NCBI GenBank assembly: GCA_963809715.1
Contig: CAWEKO010000005.1
Location: forward strand, 1-64,000
Origin: Bog-473 sp963809715
Lineage (GTDB): Bacteria; Actinomycetota; Acidimicrobiia; Acidimicrobiales; RAAP-2
Length of the DNA stretch: 64,000 nt
Direction of reading: 5' to 3'
Shown: positions 45,364-54,223 of the stretch, piece after piece
Layout of the letters: each line of letters opens with the position of its first letter
How positions within the stretch are numbered: position 1 is the stretch's first letter
Position numbers and translations under genes: made by a program
The notes under the pieces: generated by a model
What the model was told of the DNA's origin: nothing
The model's database searches: none
What the model saw: only the letters and a program-made list of their open reading frames with translations

Positions 45364-45852
45364 TCAGCAGGGTTGGAGCCGACCGAAGACCGTAGGCGGG
45401 ATAGTCACACTTTCGAGAACCATCTCGACGCCTCGCACCTCGGCGAGACGGCCCATGCTCGCGGAGGACGCATTCGGCGTCCCCGTGGAGTCGGTCGAAA
45501 AGGAGGCGATGATGTAGCCGCGGATGTGGTCGTTCGACCAATCGACGTAGACCCCGCTGTCTGGAGGCAAGCCGCCGATTGCGATGGTCAGCACGCTGGG
45601 CACAAGTTGCCCTGCCGACCCGTCGTAGAGGACGTGCCCCGACAGCGGCGCCGAGGCGCAGAAGCTTTCGACACCTCGGTAACCGGCCTGCGGGAGGTTC
45701 GTCGCAACAGCTGCGGCGGCCCCACGAGTAGTGGCAATTGGAGACGTTGACCCATGGCCCGAGACCTGTGGTCTGTCCCTAAGACCACAGGCCGCCACAC
45801 TCAGTCCCATTGCAGCAACAGCAGCGACGGCAAAGATTCGAATCCCTGACAC
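45364..45852 (-). CDS. hypothetical lipoprotein
   Basis: The 162-residue product has a lipoprotein signal: MSGIRIFAVAAVAAMGLSVAAC, with Cys22 as the lipidation site. The mature part is 140 residues with DSGVYVDWSNDHIRGYIIAS and no recognised domain. A perfect 10-bp inverted repeat (45765-45774/45782-45791) lies in the coding sequence just after the lipobox. Confidence 0.72.
   Translation of the reverse strand: MSGIRIFAVAAVAAMGLSVAACGLRDRPQVSGHGSTSPIATTRGAAAAVATNLPQAGYRGVESFCASAPLSGHVLYDGSAGQLVPSVLTIAIGGLPPDSGVYVDWSNDHIRGYIIASFSTDSTGTPNASSASMGRLAEVRGVEMVLESVTIPPTVFGRLQPC
45765..45791. repeat. 10-bp perfect inverted repeat within the lipoprotein gene
   Basis: CCTGTGGTCT, loop GTCCCTA, AGACCACAGG. 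It would form a strong hairpin in the mRNA about 65 nt after the start codon. Confidence 0.85.
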
Positions 45853-46039
45853 TGCCCCAGGTTTACACCCGACACCGCTTCCCGGCTCGAGTGCACCCCG
45901 TCCTGATGTACGGCGTCAGGGGCGCTCTTGCGCACCAATCAGTTGTCGAACCGGGTAAGTCCGGGACGGTAACTTTCTGGATGCTGAGACGCGACGAGAG
46001 TCTTGGCTCCGTCACGGGGGCCTCGCGGAGCAGCGACGC

Positions 46040-47542
46040 CTACAAACCGGTCTGTGCGTCTAGCCGTCCGGAGGTCACCGCGTCGACGAAGGCTTCGTAG
46101 TCCCGTTCGTTCTGGTCGGCATAGGCGACCGAGAAGTCGGCGATGGCCCGGTCGAAGCCGTCGCTGCTGCCCAAGTAGGCGGCTATTGCGATGCGGTCCC
46201 CCCACCTGGCGTGCGCTCGGGCCAGGGTCGCACCGCAGATGCGGGAGTAGAAGGTCGCGCCCTGCACCCGCAGCCTGTCCACGTCGACGCTGCCCTTCCA
46301 GTCGTGGAGCTGGCGAACGTAATAGTCGCGGGTCACGCCGTCGAACCCCTTGATCCGCTGCCAGCCCAAGAAGATGTCCCCGGCCACCTGCATCAGACGT
46401 TGGCCCGCCACCACGCGCTGGCCGTGATGCGAATACTGGCTTTTGCCCAGAAACCGTTCCAGGACTGACTCCTGAGCCTCTTTCACTTGGAGGATCAGGG
46501 GATCACGGTCGTCGCGACCGACCAGCAGGAGGATGTAGCAGCGCGTCCCGACACTGCCGACCCCGACCACCTTACGAGCCGCGTGAACGTAGCGGAACTC
46601 CTCGATGGGATGATGTTCCTGCCCCAGAGTTCGCCGGTAGGAGTCGAGCAGCTTCTTAATAAGGGGCTCGGCGTGCTCCCATTCCGAACCAGGCACGGCC
46701 AGATCCTCGATCGGAACGATCAGCGGCGGGTCGGCCCGGAAGCGCAGCTCCCCGCCTCTCCTGGCGGCCCGCTTGGATAACACCCGAACACTGTCGCGGG
46801 CCCTTGCTTCGGCCACGATGCGCTCCGCACGTCGCAGCTCGCGTTTGCCCACACGCTCGCGGCGTTGCTCGGCGCGGACCTGATCGAGGAGTGTCCCGAC
46901 CTCGAGGTGCTCGTACCAAGCGTCGAGGGTCCGCATCCCCGCCGATCGACGCATCCGCAGTCGATATTCGTTGACACCCGCCATCACGATTGCCCGCCGA
47001 TCGGCCGCTGCGAAACCTCGATCGCGTCCTCCGACCTCGAAACTGGCCGCCAGCCGCTTGACATCCCATTCCCAGGGACCGGGAAGCGTCTCATCGAAGT
47101 CGTTGACGTCGAAGACCATCTGGCGCTCGGGGGTGCCGAACACACCGAAATTCGACAAGTGAGCGTCACCGCAGAGCTGCACCGTGATACCCGACCGGGG
47201 CGTGGCCGCCAGATCGGCGCTCATGATCAGCGCCGAGCCCCGGTAGAAGGTGAACGGTGAGAGCAGCATCCGCCCATAGCGGATAGGGACAAGTTCAGGG
47301 ACACGGCTCTCAGCCTGCTCCTCGAGCAACACGATCGGGTCCGGTCGATCAGCCGGGCGCTCCCACCAACCATGGGTCGACCTGGGCGTCTCCGCACGCG
47401 CCGCTTTGCCGCGGGCGACCCGTTCCTCATCGTTGAGGTGCGCCCGCCTCCACGCTGAGGCAAACGGCGGCGCCATCGGCGCCCAATCAGAGCGGTCCGA
47501 TCCGGCGGTATTCGTCACCGGTGGGCGTCTCGTCGCACTCAT
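46040..47542 (-). CDS. DUF2252 family protein (copy 1)
   Basis: The 500-residue product from ATG 47542 has DUF2252 signatures: VPELVPIRYGRMLLSPFTFYRG, QLCGDAHLSNFGVF, FDVNDFDETLPGPWEWDVKR and GVGSVGTRCYILLLVG. The fold is kinase-like, with the DxH and DVND acidic motifs intact. The frame stays open to 47803 but that part runs into arm boxes and is not coding. It is last in the cassette, next to the right attachment copy. A paralogue lies at 52.6-54.1 kb. Confidence 0.88.
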   Translation of the reverse strand: MSATRRPPVTNTAGSDRSDWAPMAPPFASAWRRAHLNDEERVARGKAARAETPRSTHGWWERPADRPDPIVLLEEQAESRVPELVPIRYGRMLLSPFTFYRGSALIMSADLAATPRSGITVQLCGDAHLSNFGVFGTPERQMVFDVNDFDETLPGPWEWDVKRLAASFEVGGRDRGFAAADRRAIVMAGVNEYRLRMRRSAGMRTLDAWYEHLEVGTLLDQVRAEQRRERVGKRELRRAERIVAEARARDSVRVLSKRAARRGGELRFRADPPLIVPIEDLAVPGSEWEHAEPLIKKLLDSYRRTLGQEHHPIEEFRYVHAARKVVGVGSVGTRCYILLLVGRDDRDPLILQVKEAQESVLERFLGKSQYSHHGQRVVAGQRLMQVAGDIFLGWQRIKGFDGVTRDYYVRQLHDWKGSVDVDRLRVQGATFYSRICGATLARAHARWGDRIAIAAYLGSSDGFDRAIADFSVAYADQNERDYEAFVDAVTSGRLDAQTGL

Positions 47543-47721
47543 CGCTGGCCCCGGGCGATTTGGCTTCCGTCCTGTGTTCTCGCGTACTGCGTCGTGGGTC
47601 GCGCAGGCACCGAGAAGATTTTGACACAGCCGCTGGGGTTCATATCCCGGTAGTGCCTGTTTGAGAATGGATGCGGGCGACGCCAACCATGAGGTCTCGG
47701 GCGGCGGTCCGACGAGAGAGA

Positions 47722-47762
47722 GTCCCAACCTTTTCCCCAACAAGTGCTCCCACTCCGTCCCA
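47722..47762 (+). repeat. arm-site array, boundary E
   Basis: Boxes GTCCCAAC (47722), TCCCCAAC (47734), CTCCCA (47747) and GTCCCA (47757), more diverged but at similar spacing. One inverted GGGAC lies at 47835. The first box is 150 bp from the core. Confidence 0.6.
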
Positions 47763-47871
47763 CTGGGTTCCTCTGGTTCTCGGAGGAGTCTCTTGCCGGC
47801 CAAGCCATCTGACCAGAACGGAGTGGTACCGATCGGGACGCATCGAGAGGCGACCGGATCAAGCGGCTTCC

Positions 47872-47917
47872 CTCGTAGTGCGCAGGTCAGGAGTTCGAAT
47901 CTCCTCTCAGGCTCCAG
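47872..47917 (+). repeat. attachment core, copy E (right end of the island)
   Basis: 46 bp matching copy A with one change (A to G at 47878, in the anticodon loop). The following AT-richer stretch GAGCATATTTTGATCTG still resembles the left arm after copy A, so either the chromosome resumes here or one more remnant follows. Confidence 0.88.
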
Positions 47918-47986
47918 CTTGGGAGCATATTTTGATCTGCTTGGATAACCGGTTTCCCCTTGCGTCTGTCTCCACTTCGGCGTAGG

Positions 47987-47997
47987 ATACTTAGTAT
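47987..47997. promoter_or_regulatory. PadR operator palindrome
   Basis: ATACT-T-AGTAT, a perfect palindrome 21 bp ahead of the padR start. It overlaps TAGTAT/TAGGAT -10-like sequences. Position and symmetry fit autorepression of the padR-ABC operon. Confidence 0.6.
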
Positions 47998-48018
47998 GCT
48001 ACTTCGAAAGCGAGACGT

Positions 48019-48606
48019 ATGAGCATCCGGCACGCCCTGTTGGCCCTACTCAGCGAGGGGCCCAAGTACGGCCTCCAGCTGCGCCAGGAGTTCGAGGCCC
48101 GCACCGGCGAGGTGTGGCCCCTCAACGTCGGGCAGGTGTACACCACGCTGCAGCGCCTCGAGCGCGACGGGCTGGTGGAGTCGGATGACGCCGCCGATGA
48201 GGGCCCCCAAAAGAGCTTCCACATCACCGAGGACGGCGCGGTCGAGCTGGGCGAGTGGTTGCGCACCCCGCCCGACTTCTCCTCGCCACCCCGCGACGAG
48301 CTCGTCATCAAGGTCCTCGTCGCACTCGAACTACCGGGGGTGGACGTGCATGAGGTGGTGCAGGTGCACCGGCGCTACCTGGTCGAGCTCATGCAGCAGT
48401 GGACGCGTCTGAAGGAGGACGAGACCCGGCTCGATCTCAGTTTTGCCCTGGTCGTCGACGCCGAGCTCTTCCGGCTCGACTCGCTGATCAGGTGGCTGGA
48501 CATGGCCGACGGCCGTCTGAAGCGAGCAGCCGTGGGCGCGGACGCGCCAGCTCCGCAGTCGTTCCCCCTTCCAAAGGCCCGGCGCAAGGTAGGAGCCCGT
48601 CGATGA
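48019..48606 (+). CDS. PadR-family transcriptional regulator
   Basis: The 195-residue product has the N-terminal winged helix of PadR (HALLALLSEGPKYGLQLRQEFEARTG, LNVGQVYTTLQRLERDGLVES) and the C-terminal dimerisation helices. It overlaps the ABC ATPase gene by 4 bp (ATGA). A PadR with an efflux-type ABC system usually represses it until a drug or stress signal binds. The palindrome just upstream is the likely operator. Confidence 0.93.
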   Translation: MSIRHALLALLSEGPKYGLQLRQEFEARTGEVWPLNVGQVYTTLQRLERDGLVESDDAADEGPQKSFHITEDGAVELGEWLRTPPDFSSPPRDELVIKVLVALELPGVDVHEVVQVHRRYLVELMQQWTRLKEDETRLDLSFALVVDAELFRLDSLIRWLDMADGRLKRAAVGADAPAPQSFPLPKARRKVGARR

Positions 48607-49325
48607 GTTACCTCGAATTACGCGACATTTCCAAGGTCTATGGCGAAGGCGCCGCGGAGGTTCACGCCCTCCAGCGCGTCGATCTCTCCGTCGACGCCGG
48701 GTCTCTCGTGGCCGTCATGGGCGCCAGTGGGTCGGGCAAGAGCACGCTGTTGACGATCGCGGGCAGCCTCGAAGACCCCACCAGCGGTGAGGTCTACGTC
48801 GGCGGCCGGGCGCTGTCCTCGCTTTCACGCAACGGCAAGGCGCGCCTGCGCCGCCAGGCCATCGGATACGTCTTCCAGGACTTCAACCTGCTCGCCGGGC
48901 TGAGCGCGGCGGAGAACGTGTCGTTGCCACTCGAGCTCGATGGCGTGTCCGCTCGCAAGGCCCAGGAGGCAGCATTTGAGTCGCTGGAGGGTTTCGGTCT
49001 GACGGACAGGGCGTCGCACTACCCCGACCAGTTGTCAGGTGGCGAGCGCCAACGGGTCGCCATCGCCCGGGCCGTGGTCGGGGGGCGACAACTGCTCCTG
49101 GCCGACGAGCCCTCCGGCGCGCTCGACTCCATCAACGCCGAGGCCGTCATGCGGCTGATCCACGCCGCCTGCCATCGCGGCATGGCGGCCGTCGTGGTGA
49201 CCCACGACGCCCAGCTCGCCTCGTGGGCCGACCGTGTCATCTTCCTGCGCGACGGCCGTGTCGTCGACCAGACGTTGCCCGCAGAGAGTCCGGAAGCGCT
49301 TCTCGCCGACCTTCGGAACCAATGA
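48603..49325 (+). CDS. ABC transporter ATP-binding protein (MacB/LolD type)
   Basis: The 240-residue product has Walker A MGASGSGKST, the signature LSGGERQRVAIARA, Walker B LLLADEPSGALD and the H-loop VVVTHD. It is coupled by ATGA overlaps to padR and to the FtsX permease gene, which is its evident partner. The complex probably acts as mechanotransmission or efflux machinery in the membrane. Confidence 0.95.
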   Translation: MSYLELRDISKVYGEGAAEVHALQRVDLSVDAGSLVAVMGASGSGKSTLLTIAGSLEDPTSGEVYVGGRALSSLSRNGKARLRRQAIGYVFQDFNLLAGLSAAENVSLPLELDGVSARKAQEAAFESLEGFGLTDRASHYPDQLSGGERQRVAIARAVVGGRQLLLADEPSGALDSINAEAVMRLIHAACHRGMAAVVVTHDAQLASWADRVIFLRDGRVVDQTLPAESPEALLADLRNQ

Positions 49326-51898
49326 GCGTCGGCGTCCTCGAACGGCCGACCACCGAGTCGACCTCCGAATCGAGCTCCGGCGGCGTTGCCGCCCGCCGAG
49401 CCATGGTCCGTTGGTCCTGGCGCCTCTTCAAGCGCGAGTGGCGCCAGCAGTCCCTGATCGTGCTGCTCATCATCGTCGCGGTGGCCGCCGTCGTGGTCGG
49501 TTCGGCCGTTGCTGTCAACACGCCACCGGCGGCCACCGCGGGATTCGGTACTGCCCACGACCTCGCGACCTTCAACTTGACGCCGACGAGTAAGGCGTCG
49601 TCGGACAGCGTGGCCCACGTGGCGGCGCAGATCGCCCAGATCGAGCACGCCGTCGGCACCGTGCAGGTCATCGCCAATGAGACGTTCACCGTGCCCGGCT
49701 CGACGCAGACATACCAGCTCCGATCCCAGGACCCCGATGGCCCCTATGGGGGGGCGATGTTGCAGCTGCTCTCGGGGCACTACCCGAACGGGCCGAACGA
49801 GATCGCCCTCACGCCGGGCGTGGCGTCCGCGCTCAACCTGCGCGTGGGCGACACCTGGTCCCAGGGTGGCAAGACCGTCGTCGGCGTCGTGCAGAACCCC
49901 CAGAGCCTGCTCGACGAATTCGCGCTCGTCCCTCCCGGCCAGGTGACGCATCCGACGCAGGTGAGCGCCCTCTTCGACGCATCGCCCAACGCGCTCCACT
50001 CGTCCCTCAATTCCCTGTCCTCCTACATCACGACGCCGGGCGCCACCAACAGCAACCTGGTCAACCCGTCCACCATCATCCTGGCGTTGGCGACCGTGGG
50101 CATGCTCCTCATCGCCCTGGTGTCGATCGGCGGCTTCACGGTGCTGGCCCAGCGCCGCATGCGCTCCCTCGGAATGCTCGAGTCGATGGGGGCGACCGAC
50201 CGCAACGTCCGACTGGTCCTCGAGGCCAACGGCGTCATCGTCGGGGTCGTGGGGGCCATCTTGGGGTTCGTGCTGGGCCTGGTGCTCTGGCTGGCCTACC
50301 GGCCGCACAACGAGCAGAGCGCGCACCACATCATTTCCACCTTCGCGCTGCCGTGGAACGTGATCGTGCCGGCCATGGTGCTCGCGGTCATCGCGACCTT
50401 CTTCGCCGCCGGCTATCCCGCCCGCGCCATCACCCGGGTGCCGGTGGTCAGCGCCCTGGCGGGGCGCCCCGCGCCGCCGCGCCAGATCCGACGCTCGCTG
50501 GTGCCCGGTGTCATCGCACTCGTCGTGGGATTCGTCTTCTTCTCCATCTCGGGCGCTTCGGGCCACGGCGGGGGAGTGATCTGGCTGATCCCCGGACTCA
50601 TCGCCCTGATCGTGGGGATCATCCTCGTCTCCCCGTTCTTCCTGGCCCTGCTCGCCCGGATCGGAGGCAGGTCGCCCATCGCCATCCGCCTGCCCTTGCG
50701 CGACATGGCGCGCTACCGGGCCCGCTCCGGCTCGGCTCTCTCGGCCATCAGCCTCAGCATCATGATCGCGGTGATCATCTGTGCTGCCGCCGTGGCCCGA
50801 TTCTCCAACGTCTTCGACTACGTCGGCCCCAACATGGCGGCGAACACGATAAACGTGTACACCCCGCCAAGCGGACCAACCTTCGGGCCGAACGGTCAAC
50901 AGCAGAACACGGGGCCGACGCCGAGCATCTCGTCGCAATTGGCCACCGTCCATGCCATCGCCACCGCGGTCAGCGGGTCGGACGTCGTCGAGCTCGACAA
51001 CCCGGGGGCCGGCCTCCAGAACCCGAGCCAGAACGGGCGGCAATGGAACGGCCCGATCTATGTAGCGACGCCGGCCCTCCTGCGGGCCTACGGCATCAAC
51101 CCGTCGTCCATCCCGTCCGACGTGGACATTCTCAGCTCGCGGCCCGGGCTGGCCGGCTCGGGCGCCCAGCTCACCTACGGCGGTGGCGGCAAGGGCGGGG
51201 GTGGTGGTGGCCCGGTAAACCTGGGACCCGGCGGGAATAACGTGAATTCGTGTTCGCCCGGCTCTTGCCTGGCCCACCCGGTCATTCAGGAACAGAGCCA
51301 GCTGCCTATGGGCACGTCGGCCCCGAACACGGTGATCACCGAAAGTGCGCTGCAGCGGCTGCACGTTGCGGACCAGAACAGCCTCGACGGCTGGATGATC
51401 CTGTCCAACAAAGCGATCACCTCAGCGCAGCTCACGAGCGCGCGCTCGCTGGCGGCCAGCAACAGCCTGAGCATCGAGTCGAAGAACGACGAACCGACGT
51501 CGGCGGAGATCGTCAACTGGGCGACCGTCTTCGGCATCGCGCTGGCCCTGGGTGTCCTCGCCATGAGCGTGGGACTTATCCGTAGCGAGACGGCGAGCGA
51601 GCTGCGCACGCTCACCGCCACCGGTGCGAGCTCGCGCACCCGACGCGCCCTGACGGCCGTCACCGCCGGTGGGCTCGCCTTCCTGGGCGCGCTGCTGGGG
51701 ACGGTGGCGGCTTACGTCGGCCTGCTTGGCTTCTTCCGCTCGAATGCGCTGGAAGGCGGCGTGTCGGACATCACCAATCACGTCCCGTGGAACAACCTCT
51801 TCTTCATCTTGATCGCCATGCCGGCCGTCGCCGTACTCATCGGCTGGGTGTTGGCGGGACGAGAACCGAGGGGCATCGCCACCCGGCCGGTGGAGTAG
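49322..51898 (+). CDS. FtsX-like ABC permease
   Basis: The 858-residue product has an N-terminal cytosolic lead, a first helix (LIVLLIIVAVAAVVVGSAVAV) and two FtsX domains (AQRRMRSLGMLESMGATDRNVR and ELRTLTATGASSRTRRALTA). A large external domain between them has a Gly-rich stretch (GGGGKGGGGGGPVN). It is encoded directly after its ATPase. The substrate could be a lipid, peptide or drug; sequence does not tell. Confidence 0.92.
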   Translation: MSVGVLERPTTESTSESSSGGVAARRAMVRWSWRLFKREWRQQSLIVLLIIVAVAAVVVGSAVAVNTPPAATAGFGTAHDLATFNLTPTSKASSDSVAHVAAQIAQIEHAVGTVQVIANETFTVPGSTQTYQLRSQDPDGPYGGAMLQLLSGHYPNGPNEIALTPGVASALNLRVGDTWSQGGKTVVGVVQNPQSLLDEFALVPPGQVTHPTQVSALFDASPNALHSSLNSLSSYITTPGATNSNLVNPSTIILALATVGMLLIALVSIGGFTVLAQRRMRSLGMLESMGATDRNVRLVLEANGVIVGVVGAILGFVLGLVLWLAYRPHNEQSAHHIISTFALPWNVIVPAMVLAVIATFFAAGYPARAITRVPVVSALAGRPAPPRQIRRSLVPGVIALVVGFVFFSISGASGHGGGVIWLIPGLIALIVGIILVSPFFLALLARIGGRSPIAIRLPLRDMARYRARSGSALSAISLSIMIAVIICAAAVARFSNVFDYVGPNMAANTINVYTPPSGPTFGPNGQQQNTGPTPSISSQLATVHAIATAVSGSDVVELDNPGAGLQNPSQNGRQWNGPIYVATPALLRAYGINPSSIPSDVDILSSRPGLAGSGAQLTYGGGGKGGGGGGPVNLGPGGNNVNSCSPGSCLAHPVIQEQSQLPMGTSAPNTVITESALQRLHVADQNSLDGWMILSNKAITSAQLTSARSLAASNSLSIESKNDEPTSAEIVNWATVFGIALALGVLAMSVGLIRSETASELRTLTATGASSRTRRALTAVTAGGLAFLGALLGTVAAYVGLLGFFRSNALEGGVSDITNHVPWNNLFFILIAMPAVAVLIGWVLAGREPRGIATRPVE

Positions 51899-51904
51899 GC
51901 CGCC

Positions 51905-52429
51905 GTGACCATCCGCAGCGACACCGGCCCTGTGGCGAGCGAGTCCCCCTCGCCGTCACCGGGCGCTGCGGTGGCCCAGGGTCACCGCATGGAGGCCCGG
52001 TTCGCCGTCCACCTCCTCCTCCTGGTGACGTTCGCCGCCTCGCTGGCGACGGTGACGTTGATCGCCGAGGGGTGGCCGCACCTGGCCGTTGGGTCGGTGT
52101 TCGTGGCCCTTGTGGTCGTGCACGTGGTGCAACGTCGCCACACGGTGGTGCGGCTGGTCGCGAACCTGGGCCGCGCCCGCACCTGGTTCCGCCGCCGGGG
52201 GCGGCTGGCGTGGTCGGACGTGGTCCTGGCTCTGTTGACGCTCAACGTGCTCGTCTCGGGGACCTACGACCTGCTTTCGGGCGATCAGGTGATCCTCCAC
52301 CCGCGCGGCGTCGGTATTCCGTTTCGCGACATCGGGTGGCATGTGCTGTCGGCACTCGTGCTGCTCGCGTTCCTGTGCGTGCACGTCGCGCGCCGCCGGG
52401 ACCGCCTCCGTCGATCCACCATCCGCTGA
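51905..52429 (+). CDS. small membrane protein, cytochrome-b561/DUF4405-like
   Basis: The 174-residue product starts at GTG 51905, 6 bp after the FtsX stop, so it belongs to the operon. Four membrane helices are visible (HLLLLVTFAASLATVTLIAE, LAVGSVFVALVVVHVV, VVLALLTLNVLVSGTYDLL, GWHVLSALVLLAFLCVHVA). His residues at VVHVVQRRH and LCVHVARRR could bind haem. Function unassigned. Confidence 0.75.
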   Translation: MTIRSDTGPVASESPSPSPGAAVAQGHRMEARFAVHLLLLVTFAASLATVTLIAEGWPHLAVGSVFVALVVVHVVQRRHTVVRLVANLGRARTWFRRRGRLAWSDVVLALLTLNVLVSGTYDLLSGDQVILHPRGVGIPFRDIGWHVLSALVLLAFLCVHVARRRDRLRRSTIR

Positions 52430-52629
52430 TTCGTCGAACGCCGCAGGGAAACGCCTAAACAAGGAAGTCGCTTCGCGGCGCCCGCCGGAGAGGAGACCAT
52501 TCAAAAGCGCGGGAACACGTGACGCAGCCGGCAGACTAGAACCTGGGCCATCGGCTCCGAAGGTACGTTCGTGTGCCCACAGCAACCAGCCCACCGCCAC
52601 AGTGGTGGAAAAGGGTGTGTGCCGTGGAA
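52430..52629. other. spacer between convergent genes
   Basis: About 200 bp without a gene. It contains short repeats rich in CGCCG but no clear terminator hairpin with a T-run. Confidence 0.4.
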
Positions 52630-54081
52630 CTACAAACCTGATTCGACCGTGATCCGCCCCGTGGACGCAGCGTGCTGGAGGGCCTCGTAATCACGCTGGT
52701 TCTGTTCGGCATACGTGTCGGCAAACTCCGCCAGAGCCCCGTCGAATGTTGATCCGTTCCCCAGATAGCTGGCAATGGCGACGCGGTCACCCGAACGGGC
52801 GTGCGCGCGGGCCAAGGCCTGGGCGCACACCCCGACGTACTTGGTGAGGCCCTGGGGGATCGCCCCTTCGATTTCGAAGCTGCCCTTCCAGTCCCGGAGT
52901 TGGCGAATGTAAAAGTCCCGTTTCACACCGTCAGGACCCTCGACGGATTGGTAGCCGAGGAATATGTCGCTGGCCGCCTGCATCAGATGTTGGCCGGCCA
53001 CCACCCGCGCTCCATGGTTGGCGTGGCTGCTCTTGCCAACGAACTCCTCGAGGACGGACGCCTCCGCCTCTTTGGCTTGGAGGATGAGTGGGTCCTCGTT
53101 CCCGAGGCCGACCATCAGCAGGATCCAGGCCCGGGTGCCCACGCTCCCCACGCCCACCACCTTGCGGGCGATCTGGACGAACTGGAACTCCTCGAGGAGG
53201 TGGCGGCGATCGGACTGGAGGCTCCGTCGGTAGCCGCGCACGAGCTCGTGGAACGAATCGTGGAGCGCGTCACTCGTTTCCTTGGGGAACAGCTCCTCGG
53301 TCGGCACGATGAGCGGCGGATCACTCACGATGCGGAGCCGGCCGTCAGTGACGGTGGTGAGCTTGCTCAGGGCCTGGAGGCTGTCTCGAGTACGGGCCTT
53401 GGAGACGATCTGGGCGGTGCGCGCCGCCATGTGCTTGTCGGCCTTTGACCCCGTCTTGCCTGCCGTCGCCTCGAGCCCGGCGAGCAGACCGGCGACGTCG
53501 ATGTGGGAATACCAGACGTCGAGAGTGGACAACCCCGCCAGGCGGACTATCTCCTGGCGGTAGCGAGCTCCCACCTCGAGGGCGGCGGCCCGAGCCTCCT
53601 TGTCGGTGAAGTCACGGTCGCGGGCGGCGATCACCACGCTGGCGGCGAGCCGCTTGAGATCCCACTCCCATGGCCCCGGCAGCGTCTCGTCGAAGTCGTT
53701 GACATCGAACATCAGCTTGCGCTCGGGCGAGGCGAACAGTCCGAAGTTGGATAGGTGGGCATCGCCGCAGATCTGAGCTTTGAGGCCCGACTGGGGTGTG
53801 GTCGCCAGATCTGACGCCATGATGAGCGCGGCTCCACGGAAGAAGGTGAATGGCGAGACCAGCATCCGCCCGTAGCGGATCGGAACCAGTTCGGGCACCC
53901 GGGTGGTGGCCTGCCGCTCGAGGAGGCTGACCGGGTCCGGGCGGTCCGCCGCAGGACTGAAATCCGCCTGAGACGACCGCGGAGCCCGAGCGCGGGCCTC
54001 CTTGCCGAGCTTGACGCGCTCCTCGACGGTGAGGTGCGAGGAGGCGTGTGCCGCCGGGGCTGGTCGTTGCTTCAGATCCAT
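52630..54081 (-). CDS. DUF2252 family protein (copy 2)
   Basis: The 483-residue product has the same signatures as the copy at 46.0 kb: VPELVPIRYGRMLVSPFTFFRG, AQICGDAHLSNFGLF, FDVNDFDETLPGPWEWDLKR and VGVGSVGTRAWILLMVG. The proteins align along their whole length, down to the C-terminus (YAEQNQRDYEAL). The DUF2252 biochemical role is unknown; the motifs suggest a kinase-like fold. Outside the tRNA-bounded island. Confidence 0.9.
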   Translation of the reverse strand: MDLKQRPAPAAHASSHLTVEERVKLGKEARARAPRSSQADFSPAADRPDPVSLLERQATTRVPELVPIRYGRMLVSPFTFFRGAALIMASDLATTPQSGLKAQICGDAHLSNFGLFASPERKLMFDVNDFDETLPGPWEWDLKRLAASVVIAARDRDFTDKEARAAALEVGARYRQEIVRLAGLSTLDVWYSHIDVAGLLAGLEATAGKTGSKADKHMAARTAQIVSKARTRDSLQALSKLTTVTDGRLRIVSDPPLIVPTEELFPKETSDALHDSFHELVRGYRRSLQSDRRHLLEEFQFVQIARKVVGVGSVGTRAWILLMVGLGNEDPLILQAKEAEASVLEEFVGKSSHANHGARVVAGQHLMQAASDIFLGYQSVEGPDGVKRDFYIRQLRDWKGSFEIEGAIPQGLTKYVGVCAQALARAHARSGDRVAIASYLGNGSTFDGALAEFADTYAEQNQRDYEALQHAASTGRITVESGL

Positions 54082-54223
54082 AATCGTCCCCTGATCCTGG
54101 TTCGAGTGTCGCTACTGCTTCAGATCTCGACCGTCGGCTGGACGGATCCTTCGCCGGGAGTTCGCCACGATTGGCCGTCGATACCGCCAGTCACCAACGC
54201 CGAGAATGCCAAAGGCTACGACA

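Larger units (their letters stand above)
29325..47917 (+). mobile_element. composite island of tandem cassettes at tRNA-Thr, no integrase found
   Basis: Bounded by the tRNA-Thr 3' part on the left and its 46-bp copy (one mismatch) on the right. Internal copies at 33380, 35799 and 41518, plus one coreless arm array at 38863, divide it into five segments of about 4.0, 2.4, 3.2, 2.5 and 6.3 kb. The segments carry one to several cargo genes and two dead transposases. No tyrosine or serine recombinase, excisionase, replicase or transfer gene is visible. Each internal boundary keeps the same arm-site layout, which argues for one family of elements accreted one after another. Confidence 0.75.

Noticed and set aside
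47543..47803. N-terminal extension of the DUF2252 frame
   Set aside because: The extension runs through the spacer and arm boxes of boundary E. Family homology starts after ATG 47542.
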